The translations under genes and the position numbers were made by a program. A stretch of 64,000 nucleotides of DNA from Actinomyces sp. UMB0138 (lineage in GTDB: Bacteria; Bacillota; Negativicutes; Veillonellales; Veillonellaceae), in the NCBI RefSeq assembly GCF_002849225.1, contig NZ_PKMC01000002.1, forward strand, positions 248,001 through 312,000, in the 5' to 3' direction. Positions within the stretch are counted from its first letter, which is position 1, and each line of letters opens with the position of its first letter. Under the pieces are notes generated by a model. That model did no database searches and was not told the DNA's origin. It saw nothing but the letters and a program-made list of their open reading frames with translations. Shown here piece by piece: positions 16,370-27,502 of this stretch.

Positions 16370-18913
16370 ATGAACAATGTTTCAAGGTTCTTATTACTAG
16401 CGCCTCGATCGGTACTTGCGACGTTAGGTGTGGCGGCTATGACCGCAGGTGGTTTGGTGCTGGCTCCGGCGGTGGCGCCAACTAATGCTGCGGCTGAACA
16501 GGCTCCAATATTGAGTGCAGGCGAGTGGCTAAAGAAGGGCACTGTCAATGGGTACGTTTTCGTTGACCGTGTTGGCAACCGCACCACCAAGCAGCCTGAC
16601 GATGTTCCGCTATCAAATGTGAAGGTTTACGCGCAGTGGAAGGACGCCGATGGCGTGGTTTCCCCGGTTTACACTGCGAATACAAAATCTGATGGTTCTT
16701 ATTCAATCGCCCTTCCTGACTGGAAAGATGCAAATGGTAGGAGCCACAAGTTCAAATCTCACATAGGCCAGCAGCTGCGTACTTGGTTCGACAACCCGGA
16801 TCCTTCGAAGTACTGGAAGTCCTTCAGTGAAGCTGATGGGAACTTCGGTTCTGTAGGAGACCGTTACCAGTCGACTTGGCTGGATCTATCCCATGTCTAC
16901 AACCAGAACATGACCGTTCAGGAAATTCCGCAGACGGATCAGATGCACAAAGCTAGGGCTGACTGGAAAAAATCTACCCGTAAGGGTGGCGGCGGAGATG
17001 TCACGGGGGCCGTCTTCTATGACATGCGCGGCGCTTTCGGCAATACGGCAGCGCCCACTGCAAGCGAAAAAATCTATGGCGATGTAGGCGTTCCGGGTAC
17101 CACGGTCGTAGGTTCGTATGTGCAGGACGAAGTGGCGCGACGCTTCGACCAGTGGAAGAAGGCTCATAAGGGATTCTCCTTTGATGAGTTCACTGCTGCG
17201 CAACGCGAGATCATCAAAAAGTATGAGGCAGAGACTGGTAAATCTGCCATTGCCGAGACTGTTTACGATGTGACAGATAATGAAGGCAGGTACCACCTAC
17301 AGTTCGACGGTCTAGGCGGCACAAGCTACCGCGATAAGGGTATCTCTACGCTCGCGTGGGGTGAACCCGTTCCTGCCAACAAGGGGTCGTGGGCTGCTGG
17401 AAACATGCAAAGCAAGCATGTAAACACTGGCTACATGTATGTCTCCCCAGTTCTTCCTGAGGGCTTGGGTGCGGCTATGAATAACTTCCAGTCGAACCGA
17501 TACCAATTTGGCGGTGAAGAGGTCGGTTACGCTACAGCACCAGGGCTATCGAATGTGGAAAATGTTCGCTTTGCTCTGAAAATGCAGGATCTGGTGTTTG
17601 ACGTGACCGACTACAACACCACGGATAAACCTGCCACCCCAGGCACCACCGTCAATACAAAGACGGCTGGCACCTTCCCAAACACGGATTATGACATTGT
17701 CTGGACTGACGACAAAGGCAAGGAAGTAGGCTCATGTACCGCCACCTCAAGTAATTTGGGTGTTTTAGAGCCATGCGCGTTTGTCGTTCCGAAGGATCTA
17801 GATCAGCCGACCACCTACACTGCTCAGCTATACCCTAAGGGCATTCGTAAAACTGCTTTAGCTGCAGACTCTTTCACAGCGAAAGTAACTCCCGAATACA
17901 AGCAGACCAGCGTCGAACCTGGCAAATCCACAACTGTAGATACCCCCTTGCATAGCGAAAATGGGACTAAGCCTGCGAAGGGCACCAAGTTCGCGCCGGC
18001 GAATATCGATAAGGATGAGATTCCTGAAGGTGCCGTCAAGGAAATTCCCAAGTGGGCAACAGTCAATGGGGATGGCACTATTGCAGTGTCTCCGGATGCG
18101 GGCGTGCCTGAGGGCGACTACAACATCCCAGTCAAGGTGACCTACCCGAATGGTGTTGAAAAAGTAGTATTAGCGCCCATTCATGTTGGCAAGAAACAGA
18201 TCACTGATTCGGTTGATCCGAAGTATGCGCAGGATACTGTGGTCAAGGCTGGGGAGTCTGGGACTGTTGTGGCTCCTAAGGATGCTGATGGTAATGCTTT
18301 GCCGGAGGGTACTAAGTTTGTTCCTGGTAAGGATGTTCCTGAGTGGGCTAAGGTCAACCCGGATGGGTCTATTACTGTTGCTCCTGGTAAGGATGTAGTT
18401 CCTGGTGATTATAAGGTTCCGGTTGTGGTGACTTATCCGGATGGGTCTACTGATGCTGTTGAGGTTCCGGTTAAGGTAACTGAGGGTGGTAAGGGTCGGA
18501 CTGATGCTGGTAAGCCGGCTTGGGATGATGCTTCTACTCCGGCTGATAAGACTGTTGTTATCCCGAATAAGGGTGGCGATGTTGTTGAGGGCACCACTGT
18601 TGAGGTGGAGGGTCCTGGTAAGGCTGAGATTGGTGCGGATGGTTCCTTGAAGGTGACTCCGAGTGCTGATGCTAAGCCTGGTGACAAGATTGTTGCCAAG
18701 GTTAAGGATGGTGAGGGTAATGTCATTGACACTGTTACCGTGCGCATCTCTGAGAATGTTCGAGGTAATAGCCGCAAGGTAGTCAGGACGATTGCCCGCA
18801 CTTCCATAGCAAAGACGGGTGTTCAGGTGTTCGGGTACGGTGCTGCGTCCGCCGCATTGCTATTGGCGGGAGTAGGCGTTATTGCAGCAGCCAGGAGGTG
18901 CAAGGAAGACTAG
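16370..18913 (+). CDS. LAXTG-type surface protein with SdrD_B-like and YPDG repeats (paralogue 2)
   Basis: An 847-residue paralogue of the protein encoded at 12785. It has the same order: signal peptide ending near residue 42 (TNAAAEQAP), two SdrD_B-like modules (GYVFVDR, GAVFYDM), then YPDG/Rib-like modules and a final domain like that of paralogue 1 (PGKAEIGADG). The sorting signal reads IAKTG (about residues 813-817), with Ile where class E substrates normally have Leu, followed by a hydrophobic span and ARRCKED with an unusual Cys in the basic tail. Whether the sortase accepts the Ile variant is uncertain. The segment 18200-18770 uses T-ending codons and shares near-identical DNA with paralogue 1. 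A perfect palindromic terminator follows. Confidence 0.87.
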   Translation: MNNVSRFLLLAPRSVLATLGVAAMTAGGLVLAPAVAPTNAAAEQAPILSAGEWLKKGTVNGYVFVDRVGNRTTKQPDDVPLSNVKVYAQWKDADGVVSPVYTANTKSDGSYSIALPDWKDANGRSHKFKSHIGQQLRTWFDNPDPSKYWKSFSEADGNFGSVGDRYQSTWLDLSHVYNQNMTVQEIPQTDQMHKARADWKKSTRKGGGGDVTGAVFYDMRGAFGNTAAPTASEKIYGDVGVPGTTVVGSYVQDEVARRFDQWKKAHKGFSFDEFTAAQREIIKKYEAETGKSAIAETVYDVTDNEGRYHLQFDGLGGTSYRDKGISTLAWGEPVPANKGSWAAGNMQSKHVNTGYMYVSPVLPEGLGAAMNNFQSNRYQFGGEEVGYATAPGLSNVENVRFALKMQDLVFDVTDYNTTDKPATPGTTVNTKTAGTFPNTDYDIVWTDDKGKEVGSCTATSSNLGVLEPCAFVVPKDLDQPTTYTAQLYPKGIRKTALAADSFTAKVTPEYKQTSVEPGKSTTVDTPLHSENGTKPAKGTKFAPANIDKDEIPEGAVKEIPKWATVNGDGTIAVSPDAGVPEGDYNIPVKVTYPNGVEKVVLAPIHVGKKQITDSVDPKYAQDTVVKAGESGTVVAPKDADGNALPEGTKFVPGKDVPEWAKVNPDGSITVAPGKDVVPGDYKVPVVVTYPDGSTDAVEVPVKVTEGGKGRTDAGKPAWDDASTPADKTVVIPNKGGDVVEGTTVEVEGPGKAEIGADGSLKVTPSADAKPGDKIVAKVKDGEGNVIDTVTVRISENVRGNSRKVVRTIARTSIAKTGVQVFGYGAASAALLLAGVGVIAAARRCKED

Positions 18914-18934
18914 TAGCTAAGTCTTCGATCTCTA

Positions 18935-18990
18935 ACTAGTTTGGCCCTGAGAGCCTAGGCTCTCAGGGCCAAACTAGTATCTTTTTTAAA
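18935..18990 (+). terminator. Terminator built on a perfect 44-bp palindrome
   Basis: Positions 18935-18978 are a perfect palindrome: two 22-base arms with no spacer, ACTAGTTTGGCC at the left end mirrored by GGCCAAACTAGT at the right. It is followed by ATCTTTTTT. As RNA it would fold into a very stable hairpin and stop transcription after paralogue 2. Confidence 0.85.
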
Positions 18991-19444
18991 ACACTTGTGT
19001 AGCGTAAAGATGGTTAGCGTTCGCTGTGGAAATGCCTGCAAAACTTAACATTAAAACAAGATTAAGTTCCAGGTGGTAGCCGATAGTGATCAACTCCAAT
19101 GCAACAGTGACCCGATTTACATCTGACTCCACGCGTTAATTACCGCCTGGTAAAGATTAAAAAGCTGTCATTCGCGCTGAGCACAGCCTTTTACCGGGAT
19201 TCTTTCAGACTTTCATAATCTTTCAGAATCGCTGTGAACAGGCGCAACGGTAAGCTGTAAATGTTTATGCAGGCGTGTTAGATGACAGAATTAAATGATC
19301 TATGTCGAAACGCGCATGAATTTTATACTTTCGTGGATATGCGTCTAGCTCCCTTCCAGGCAAACACTTGCCAGCACTAAGGAATTCAGGAATCATTGCA
19401 CCGACAATGTTTCCATTTTCTTACCTATCTGAAGGAAGAAGAAT
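18991..19444. promoter_or_regulatory. Gene-free promoter region of the VaFE surface gene
   Basis: About 450 AT-rich bases without a gene. Three CTTTCA hexamers recur at 19202-19207, 19210-19215 and 19220-19225, two of them within the longer repeat TCTTTCAGA (19201-19209 and 19219-19227). Such spaced repeats are typical of regulator-binding sites, but no regulator is identified. GAAGGAAG just before 19445 is the ribosome-binding site. Confidence 0.45.
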
Positions 19445-21289
19445 ATGAAAGACCAAGGAATAGCCAGGAGGAGGGAGCTGAAAGTAGGCGCTGTCATCGC
19501 AGCCCTGTTTTCGCTGCTCGTCACTCTGACTGGACTTTCTGCAGTCTTCGAGCCTCAATCCGCGCTCGCCGCGGGTAATGAGCTCGGAGAGACGGTCGAG
19601 TTCACTCCGAACTACGACTTCGCGGATATTCCCCAAGGCAGCGGCTACTACGCTGATAAGGGAAATATCATTTGGGGCGGTAATGGTGGATCCGACAATG
19701 GAGTCACCAATAAGAAGTCCAACATCGGTTTCGCTTGGTGTATTGATCTGGGGCTTCGAACTCCGGCCGATGCCAAGAATCTGATTTGGGATAAGTCAAC
19801 TGCGCAGAAGTTGACTCCCGCCAACATCGCTGACACGACTAAGGACACCGCTCACGGCCAAGAGCGCTACGATGCGGCTTACAAGATGATCACTAACATG
19901 ATCAACTCTTGGAAAGCAGGCAAGTACGACGAGGCTAAAAAGTACAACCTGTACGCCCAGGCGTTGCTCGGTAACCCGACTGCGCAGGGAACTGCCGGTG
20001 AGGTTATCAACTCGAACGGGCAGGCTTCACCTCAGGCTGGTACCTACAGTGGCGTCACCCCCGGAGAGTTCACTGACCTTACAGGCTTTAAAGCCATGGC
20101 TGGTGGACCTTCCGTATTTGATCATGCGATTGATTTCAAGGCGCCTGAAGGAAGCTATCTGACTTACGTTCCGCCGACCCTACCTAACGGCAAGGTTGCG
20201 GTAAACCAGGCGCAGCGTATGGTTCCCCCGGATCAGCCTGGCATTAAACCTGAGCCGAAGAATCCGGTTATCAAGACCAAGGCTTCTTTGGATGGTGATC
20301 AGGTCAAGGCTGGTGCGAAGGTTGTTGACACTGTTTCTTACGAGGATTTGATTCCTGGTAAGGAGTACACGCTTTCTGCTCAGTTGATTAACAAGGCTGA
20401 TGAGTCTGTTGTTGGTGAGGGTTCTGCTAAGTTCACTCCGGAGCAGGCTTCTGGTTCTACCAAGGTTGAGATTGTTGTAAATGACTCGGTCAAGGGTGTT
20501 GTTGAGAGCGCGGTTGCGTTCGAGACTTTGACCTCGGCTGTTGTTGATAAGGATGGCAACGAGGTTTCTGAAGAGACCAAGATTGCTGAGCACAAGGATC
20601 TCAATGATGCTGATCAGACTGTGACCTCGAAGAAGGTTGAGCCGAAGAATCCGGTTATCAAGACCAAGGCTTCTTTGGATGGTGATCAGGTCAAGGCTGG
20701 TGCGAAGGTTGTTGACACTGTTTCTTACGAGGATTTGATTCCTGGTAAGGAGTACACGCTTTCTGCTCAGTTGATTAACAAGGCTGATGAGTCTGTTGTT
20801 GGTGAGGGTTCTGCTAAGTTCACTCCGGAGCAGGCTTCTGGTTCTACCAAGGTTGAGATTGTTGTAAATGACTCGGTCAAGGGTGTTGTTGAGAGCGCGG
20901 TTGCGTTCGAGACTTTGACCTCGGCTGTTGTTGATAAGGATGGCAACGAGGTTTCTGAAGAGACCAAGATTGCTGAGCACAAGGATCTCAATGATGCTGA
21001 TCAGACTGTGACCTCGAAGAAGCCGAACAAGCCAGGCAAGCCTGGCAAGCCCGGCAAGCCCGGTCACGAAGTTCCGAAGTGCCCGCCCGAAACCCAGACC
21101 AAGGTCGAAAAGAAGACCATCGTCGGCAAGGACGGCAAGAAGAAGCACGTGACCATCGTCAAGTGCATCAAGTCTTCCAAGACCCTAGCCAAGACCGGCT
21201 CCAACGCTGGCGTCGTGGGCGGCATTGCTGCCCTGACACTAGCCGGCGGTGCAGCACTGGTACTCGGCCAGCGTCGCAAGAAGAACTAA
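19445..21289 (+). CDS. Thioester/VaFE-repeat LAXTG-anchored surface protein
   Basis: A 614-residue wall protein. A signal peptide ends near residue 43 (ALAAGNEL). The N-terminal 260 residues resemble a thioester (TQXA-like) adhesin domain: a Cys in FAWCIDLGLRTP (about residue 99) and a Gln in VNQAQRM (about residue 255) could form the internal Cys-Gln thioester used for covalent host attachment. This is inference from motif position. Two VaFE repeats follow (129 residues each, containing SAVAFETL), identical to each other; such domains usually carry stabilising isopeptide bonds. A GKPGKPGK spacer and a Lys-rich region lead to the sorting signal LAKTG (residues about 581-585), a hydrophobic span and GQRRKKN. 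The likely anchoring enzyme is the class E sortase at 61.4 kb. Confidence 0.87.
   Translation: MKDQGIARRRELKVGAVIAALFSLLVTLTGLSAVFEPQSALAAGNELGETVEFTPNYDFADIPQGSGYYADKGNIIWGGNGGSDNGVTNKKSNIGFAWCIDLGLRTPADAKNLIWDKSTAQKLTPANIADTTKDTAHGQERYDAAYKMITNMINSWKAGKYDEAKKYNLYAQALLGNPTAQGTAGEVINSNGQASPQAGTYSGVTPGEFTDLTGFKAMAGGPSVFDHAIDFKAPEGSYLTYVPPTLPNGKVAVNQAQRMVPPDQPGIKPEPKNPVIKTKASLDGDQVKAGAKVVDTVSYEDLIPGKEYTLSAQLINKADESVVGEGSAKFTPEQASGSTKVEIVVNDSVKGVVESAVAFETLTSAVVDKDGNEVSEETKIAEHKDLNDADQTVTSKKVEPKNPVIKTKASLDGDQVKAGAKVVDTVSYEDLIPGKEYTLSAQLINKADESVVGEGSAKFTPEQASGSTKVEIVVNDSVKGVVESAVAFETLTSAVVDKDGNEVSEETKIAEHKDLNDADQTVTSKKPNKPGKPGKPGKPGHEVPKCPPETQTKVEKKTIVGKDGKKKHVTIVKCIKSSKTLAKTGSNAGVVGGIAALTLAGGAALVLGQRRKKN
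20252..20638 (+). repeat. VaFE tandem repeat unit 1 (387 bp)
   Basis: First of two directly adjacent copies with a period of 387 bp (129 codons). No difference from unit 2 was found by eye over 384 bases. Codons end mostly in T, unlike the 5' part of the gene. Confidence 0.93.
20639..21022 (+). repeat. VaFE tandem repeat unit 2 (384 bp)
   Basis: Second copy, identical to 20252-20635. Absence of even silent changes means recent duplication or ongoing conversion, and copy number can be expected to vary between strains. Confidence 0.93.
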
Positions 21290-21298
21290 CAACGGAAC

Positions 21299-21321
21299 GC
21301 AGTAAGCCTCCCGCTTACTGC
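21299..21321 (+). terminator. Small hairpin after the VaFE gene
   Basis: Perfect 9-base stem GCAGTAAGC/GCTTACTGC around CTCCC, 9 bases after the stop. It has no T run of its own and lies just before a stronger hairpin. Confidence 0.5.
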
Positions 21322-21333
21322 GTCCTAAACAGC

Positions 21334-21372
21334 AACTGGGATGCCGCAAAAGCGGCATCCCAGTTCTGCTTT
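21334..21372 (+). terminator. Strong terminator after the VaFE gene
   Basis: Perfect 14-base stem (21334-21347 with 21352-21365) closed by an AAAA loop and followed by CTGCTTT. The rest of the gap up to 21690 (about 320 bases, CA-rich) shows no gene or other signal. Confidence 0.85.
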
Positions 21373-21689
21373 AACCAGCCACCACCAAACTTCACACAAC
21401 AAAACCAATAGGGTGCCCACCCTCCACCGCAACGGAGACGCCACTCCAAGCCCCACCGTCCACGCCAAAAGAAGTCAGGTCTCAACAACCAATAGGGCGA
21501 AGCGCTTGCCAAAGACCGTGCCATAAAAGGCTGATAACCCTGGGCAAACGCAAAACTAGAAGAGCGCACGCGACAATCCACCCCAATGGCAAACCATAGG
21601 CACCTGGGCCACCTACGCCCTCTAGAAAGCGAGCCTAAGAAAGAGCCAAGAAGACCCCATACGTTGCCTAGAACAAAAGCTGAAAGCCC

Positions 21690-24299
<2,610 letters not shown>

Positions 24300-24331
24300 C
24301 TAGAAGCGCACTTGTGAGCCAAGGGCGAACG

Positions 24332-25402
24332 CTACAAAGCCCGGGCCGAAAGCTCCGCCTGAGTAGCTACATCAGGGAAACCATTCACCTTGTACCGCAG
24401 CGGCCAAACCGAGTCATCTATTTGAAAACCCTCCGGCCAAACCTGCCTGGCCTGGGCAAAAGAGATCTTAATAGAATCAGTAAAATCTGGTTCCTCGCCA
24501 GGCTCAGAATTAGGCAAGAAAGCGATGTAATCAGCCGCCGGCACGGAAGAAAGTGGGGCGGGAACGAGCGCAGTGAAAGAAGCCGGATGTTCTGGGCTGG
24601 CAGGATCAGCGCCAATCTCGAAGGGTGCCACCTGCCCGTACGCAGCAGGCGAAGCCTCGCACACCTTACCCTGCTGGGTGTAAGCATCCTCTAGCAGCCC
24701 CAACCTGATCTGCATCCACGTAGAAAACCCTGGATGAGTCTGCTCTAAAGCGTACTCACTCAGATCGCCAGCTCTAGAAATACTAAAAGGCAACGGGCAA
24801 ATCGTGTGCTCACTGACGCCGCGCCCAACTGCCATCGTAAGTGCACTCTGAACCGCATCCACGTCCTCGTCAAAGAACCAGATGCGACGATCCGACAGCG
24901 GCATCACTAGCGGGTTCTTCCAACCACGATTATCTACGAGCCACTGCCTAGTTTTGGCAAGAGCCCCAGATAGCAGCAAGAACGCTGCGCCCTCGTCACC
25001 AGGACCCGCAATCCGCGCAGCCTCGGTTCCGCCCAACTTAGCTTCCACCAGTGGGATAGGAGCTCCCAAGACATCAGTCCTAGCTGCCAACTGCTGCTTC
25101 GCCTTGGTGACAACATTTGCCATTGCGCGCTCAAATAAAACGTCCGTATCTGCACCGATTTCCTGCGCCTTTGCATGATCTAGCAGCACCGACTGGGCCG
25201 GGGTGGCATCTTGCGGCAACCACCCAAAACCAAACCCCAACAATGCTGTAACAGGGGCAAAATACACGTTTACCCCACGGGCCCAATGCGTCAAAAATGT
25301 GGGGGTCGCCCGCAGCACCAAAGTTGCTGTGGAATATACGCGCTCAAAATCGCCCTCGGCGGGAATATTTGCCTGGGCAAACATGCTGTTAGTTACATCC
25401 AT
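24332..25402 (-). CDS. Hypothetical protein, actinobacterial, unknown function
   Basis: A 356-residue protein I do not recognise. The ATG at 25402 is chosen because AAGGA lies eight bases upstream on the reading strand; a longer frame reaches 25576 but would overlap the divergent gene and its promoter. No signal peptide, membrane span or catalytic motif is clear. It is rich in Ala and Pro, with a possible helical N-terminal half (residues 60-140) and a Pro/Glu-rich C-terminal half. The regions with DRRIWFFDEDVDAVQSALTMA and IWPEGFQ-like aromatic stretches suggest a folded cytoplasmic protein. It is divergent from the monooxygenase gene with only 67 bases between them, so the two promoters lie back to back. 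Confidence 0.65.
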   Translation of the reverse strand: MDVTNSMFAQANIPAEGDFERVYSTATLVLRATPTFLTHWARGVNVYFAPVTALLGFGFGWLPQDATPAQSVLLDHAKAQEIGADTDVLFERAMANVVTKAKQQLAARTDVLGAPIPLVEAKLGGTEAARIAGPGDEGAAFLLLSGALAKTRQWLVDNRGWKNPLVMPLSDRRIWFFDEDVDAVQSALTMAVGRGVSEHTICPLPFSISRAGDLSEYALEQTHPGFSTWMQIRLGLLEDAYTQQGKVCEASPAAYGQVAPFEIGADPASPEHPASFTALVPAPLSSVPAADYIAFLPNSEPGEEPDFTDSIKISFAQARQVWPEGFQIDDSVWPLRYKVNGFPDVATQAELSARAL

Positions 25403-25469
25403 ACCCCAATCCTTGCATGAACTGGCCCCATTCTTCCTAACATGGAATGGAAACTGAAATGGAGGCCAC

Positions 25470-27428
25470 GTGGCACACAAGATGCAATTCGGCGTATTCA
25501 GCGTCGGCGACCTAACAATAGACCCCACGAGCGGAATGGTTCCCACCGAATCTGAACGCCTGCACGCGATGACCAAGATCGCTGTGCACGCCGAAGAGGT
25601 AGGCCTCGACGTATTCGCGCAAGGTGAGCATCACAACCCGCCATTCGTGCCCTCTAGCCCCACCACCATGTTGGGGTACATTGCAGCAAAAACTGAACGC
25701 ATCATTCTTTCTACCTCCACCACTCTAATTACCACCAACGATCCGGTGAAACTGGCCGAAGACTACGCCATGCTGCAGCACCTGTCGGGCGGCAGGATGG
25801 ACCTGATGCTAGGCCGCGGCAACACGGGGCCGGTTTACCCCTGGTTCGGGAAAGATATTCGCGACGGGATCGAACTGTCCTTTGAAAACTACGGCCTCCT
25901 GCGCAAACTTTGGGACGAAACGGACGTCTACTGGGAAGGCAAACATCGCACTCCACTACGAGGCTTCACCGCGGTGCCACGCCCTCTAGATGGAGTAGCG
26001 CCATTCGTCTGGCACGGATCTATCCGCAGCCCAGAAATTGCAGAACAAGCCGCCTACTACGGGGACGGATTCTTCCACAACAACATCTTTTGGCCCGCCT
26101 CCCATACCGCAAAGATGGTGAACCTGTACCGCGAACGCTTCGAACATTACGGGCACGGTCCAGCAAAGAAGGCCATCGTCGGTTTGGGCGGACAAGTATT
26201 CATGGCCAAGCGAAGCCAGGATGCAAAAGAAGCTTTCCGCCCCTACTTCGACAATGCGCCCGTCTACGGTGGCGGCCCCACCATGGAAGAGTTCACCGAA
26301 CAGACCCCACTAACCGTAGGTTCCCCACAGGAAGTAATCGATCGTACGTTGAGCTTCCGCGAAATGGTAGGCGACTACCAGCGACAGCTATTCCTTGTTG
26401 ACCACGCTGGGCTGCCACTCACCGAGGTGTTGCACCAAATCGACTTCCTTGGCGAGATCCTGCCGGTATTGCGTCGCGAGTTCGCCTCCCTTTCCGAAGA
26501 AGACGTGCCGGACGCTCCCACCCACGAATCTCTGTTGCGTCTTCGCGGTAAGGAACCGGCCCGCTCCGAGGCCAAGATTTGGCAGGAACAGACGCCAGAT
26601 GCAGACCTGGTAAACGAACCACGCGAGTGGAATCAAATCAGCATCGACCTTACTGCTGGGGCCCAGACGGACGACGGCGTGGGCACTCGCGACGGCGCCG
26701 CAGCCGGCGACACGGTAACAGGTGCCTCCTTCTATCAGCAAGCTCCTAGCCGTGAGGCGGCCTTGGGAAGGGCCGACAAATGGTTGGAAGAGTCCCAAAA
26801 GTCCGGCAGTGGCACTGTTGAACAGGAAGATTCTCCGGTACAAAGCCAGGAAGCTCCCTGGTGGACCAAGAATGAACGTCGCATAGTCGTAATTCATGCG
26901 GGCATGTCAGACGCGTCCTCGTCGCGAAAACTAGCAATGCGACTGGCCAAAGAAGCTGCCGCGAAACTAGGGGCCGCCGGGCACTCAATCCAGATTCGCG
27001 AGGTAGCTTTGCGCAAGCTTGCCCGGGATCTAGCCGACAACGTTCTGACCGGATTTGGCAATGAAAAGCTGGAAGGCATAAAGGCTGCCGTAAGTGGCGC
27101 GGCTGCCCTAGTGGCAGTAACGCCCACCTACCAGGGGTCATTCTCAGGACTATTCAAACAATTCTTCGATGTGCTCGAGGACGGAGCTTTGGAAGGCAAG
27201 CCGGTCTTGCTAGGAGGCACCGGAGGTACGCCGCGCCACGCCCTCGTATTGGAACATCACCTACGTCCAGTCTTGACCTACATGCACGCCGAGACGGTGC
27301 CCACCGCCATTTTTGCTGCCACGGAAGACTGGGGGTCCAAAGCAGCTGACTCGGATGGTTCTGGTGGACAGGCACTAGCGCGCCGTATCGCTCGCGGTGC
27401 GGCCCAGCTAGCACAGCGGCTGCTCTAG
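25470..27428 (+). CDS. Fused luciferase-like monooxygenase / FMN reductase
   Basis: A 652-residue fusion. Residues 5-355 are a flavin-dependent luciferase-like monooxygenase of the CE1758 type (FGVFSVGDLTIDP at the start, then AEEVGLDVFAQGEHHNPPF and DLMLGRGNTGPVYPW). A variable Glu/Gln/Gly-rich linker (about 360-465) joins it to a flavodoxin-like NAD(P)H:FMN reductase of the CE1759 type (residues 470-652, with VAVTPTYQGSFSGLFKQFFD as the FMN-binding region). In corynebacteria these are separate neighbouring genes as I recall them; here one chain would reduce FMN and use it. The substrate is unknown. The start is GTG at 25470 behind GGAGG at a short spacing; ATG at 25482 is the alternative. 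Confidence 0.87.
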   Translation: MAHKMQFGVFSVGDLTIDPTSGMVPTESERLHAMTKIAVHAEEVGLDVFAQGEHHNPPFVPSSPTTMLGYIAAKTERIILSTSTTLITTNDPVKLAEDYAMLQHLSGGRMDLMLGRGNTGPVYPWFGKDIRDGIELSFENYGLLRKLWDETDVYWEGKHRTPLRGFTAVPRPLDGVAPFVWHGSIRSPEIAEQAAYYGDGFFHNNIFWPASHTAKMVNLYRERFEHYGHGPAKKAIVGLGGQVFMAKRSQDAKEAFRPYFDNAPVYGGGPTMEEFTEQTPLTVGSPQEVIDRTLSFREMVGDYQRQLFLVDHAGLPLTEVLHQIDFLGEILPVLRREFASLSEEDVPDAPTHESLLRLRGKEPARSEAKIWQEQTPDADLVNEPREWNQISIDLTAGAQTDDGVGTRDGAAAGDTVTGASFYQQAPSREAALGRADKWLEESQKSGSGTVEQEDSPVQSQEAPWWTKNERRIVVIHAGMSDASSSRKLAMRLAKEAAAKLGAAGHSIQIREVALRKLARDLADNVLTGFGNEKLEGIKAAVSGAAALVAVTPTYQGSFSGLFKQFFDVLEDGALEGKPVLLGGTGGTPRHALVLEHHLRPVLTYMHAETVPTAIFAATEDWGSKAADSDGSGGQALARRIARGAAQLAQRLL

Positions 27429-27502
27429 CACTCTAAAATAGGCCCGCGCTCGGCGAGACAGTTAGGATTAACGGGCAACATAACTCAAACAAAAGGAGCT
27501 CC

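Noticed and set aside
20180..21148. A 322-codon minus-strand frame across the VaFE repeats
   Set aside because: It is duplicated only because the DNA repeat is, and is rich in Leu/Asn/Arg as expected for the complement of T-ending codons. No start signal.
25403..25576. N-terminal extension of the unknown protein at 24332
   Set aside because: The extension would overlap the divergent monooxygenase gene. A start with a good ribosome-binding site exists at 25402.
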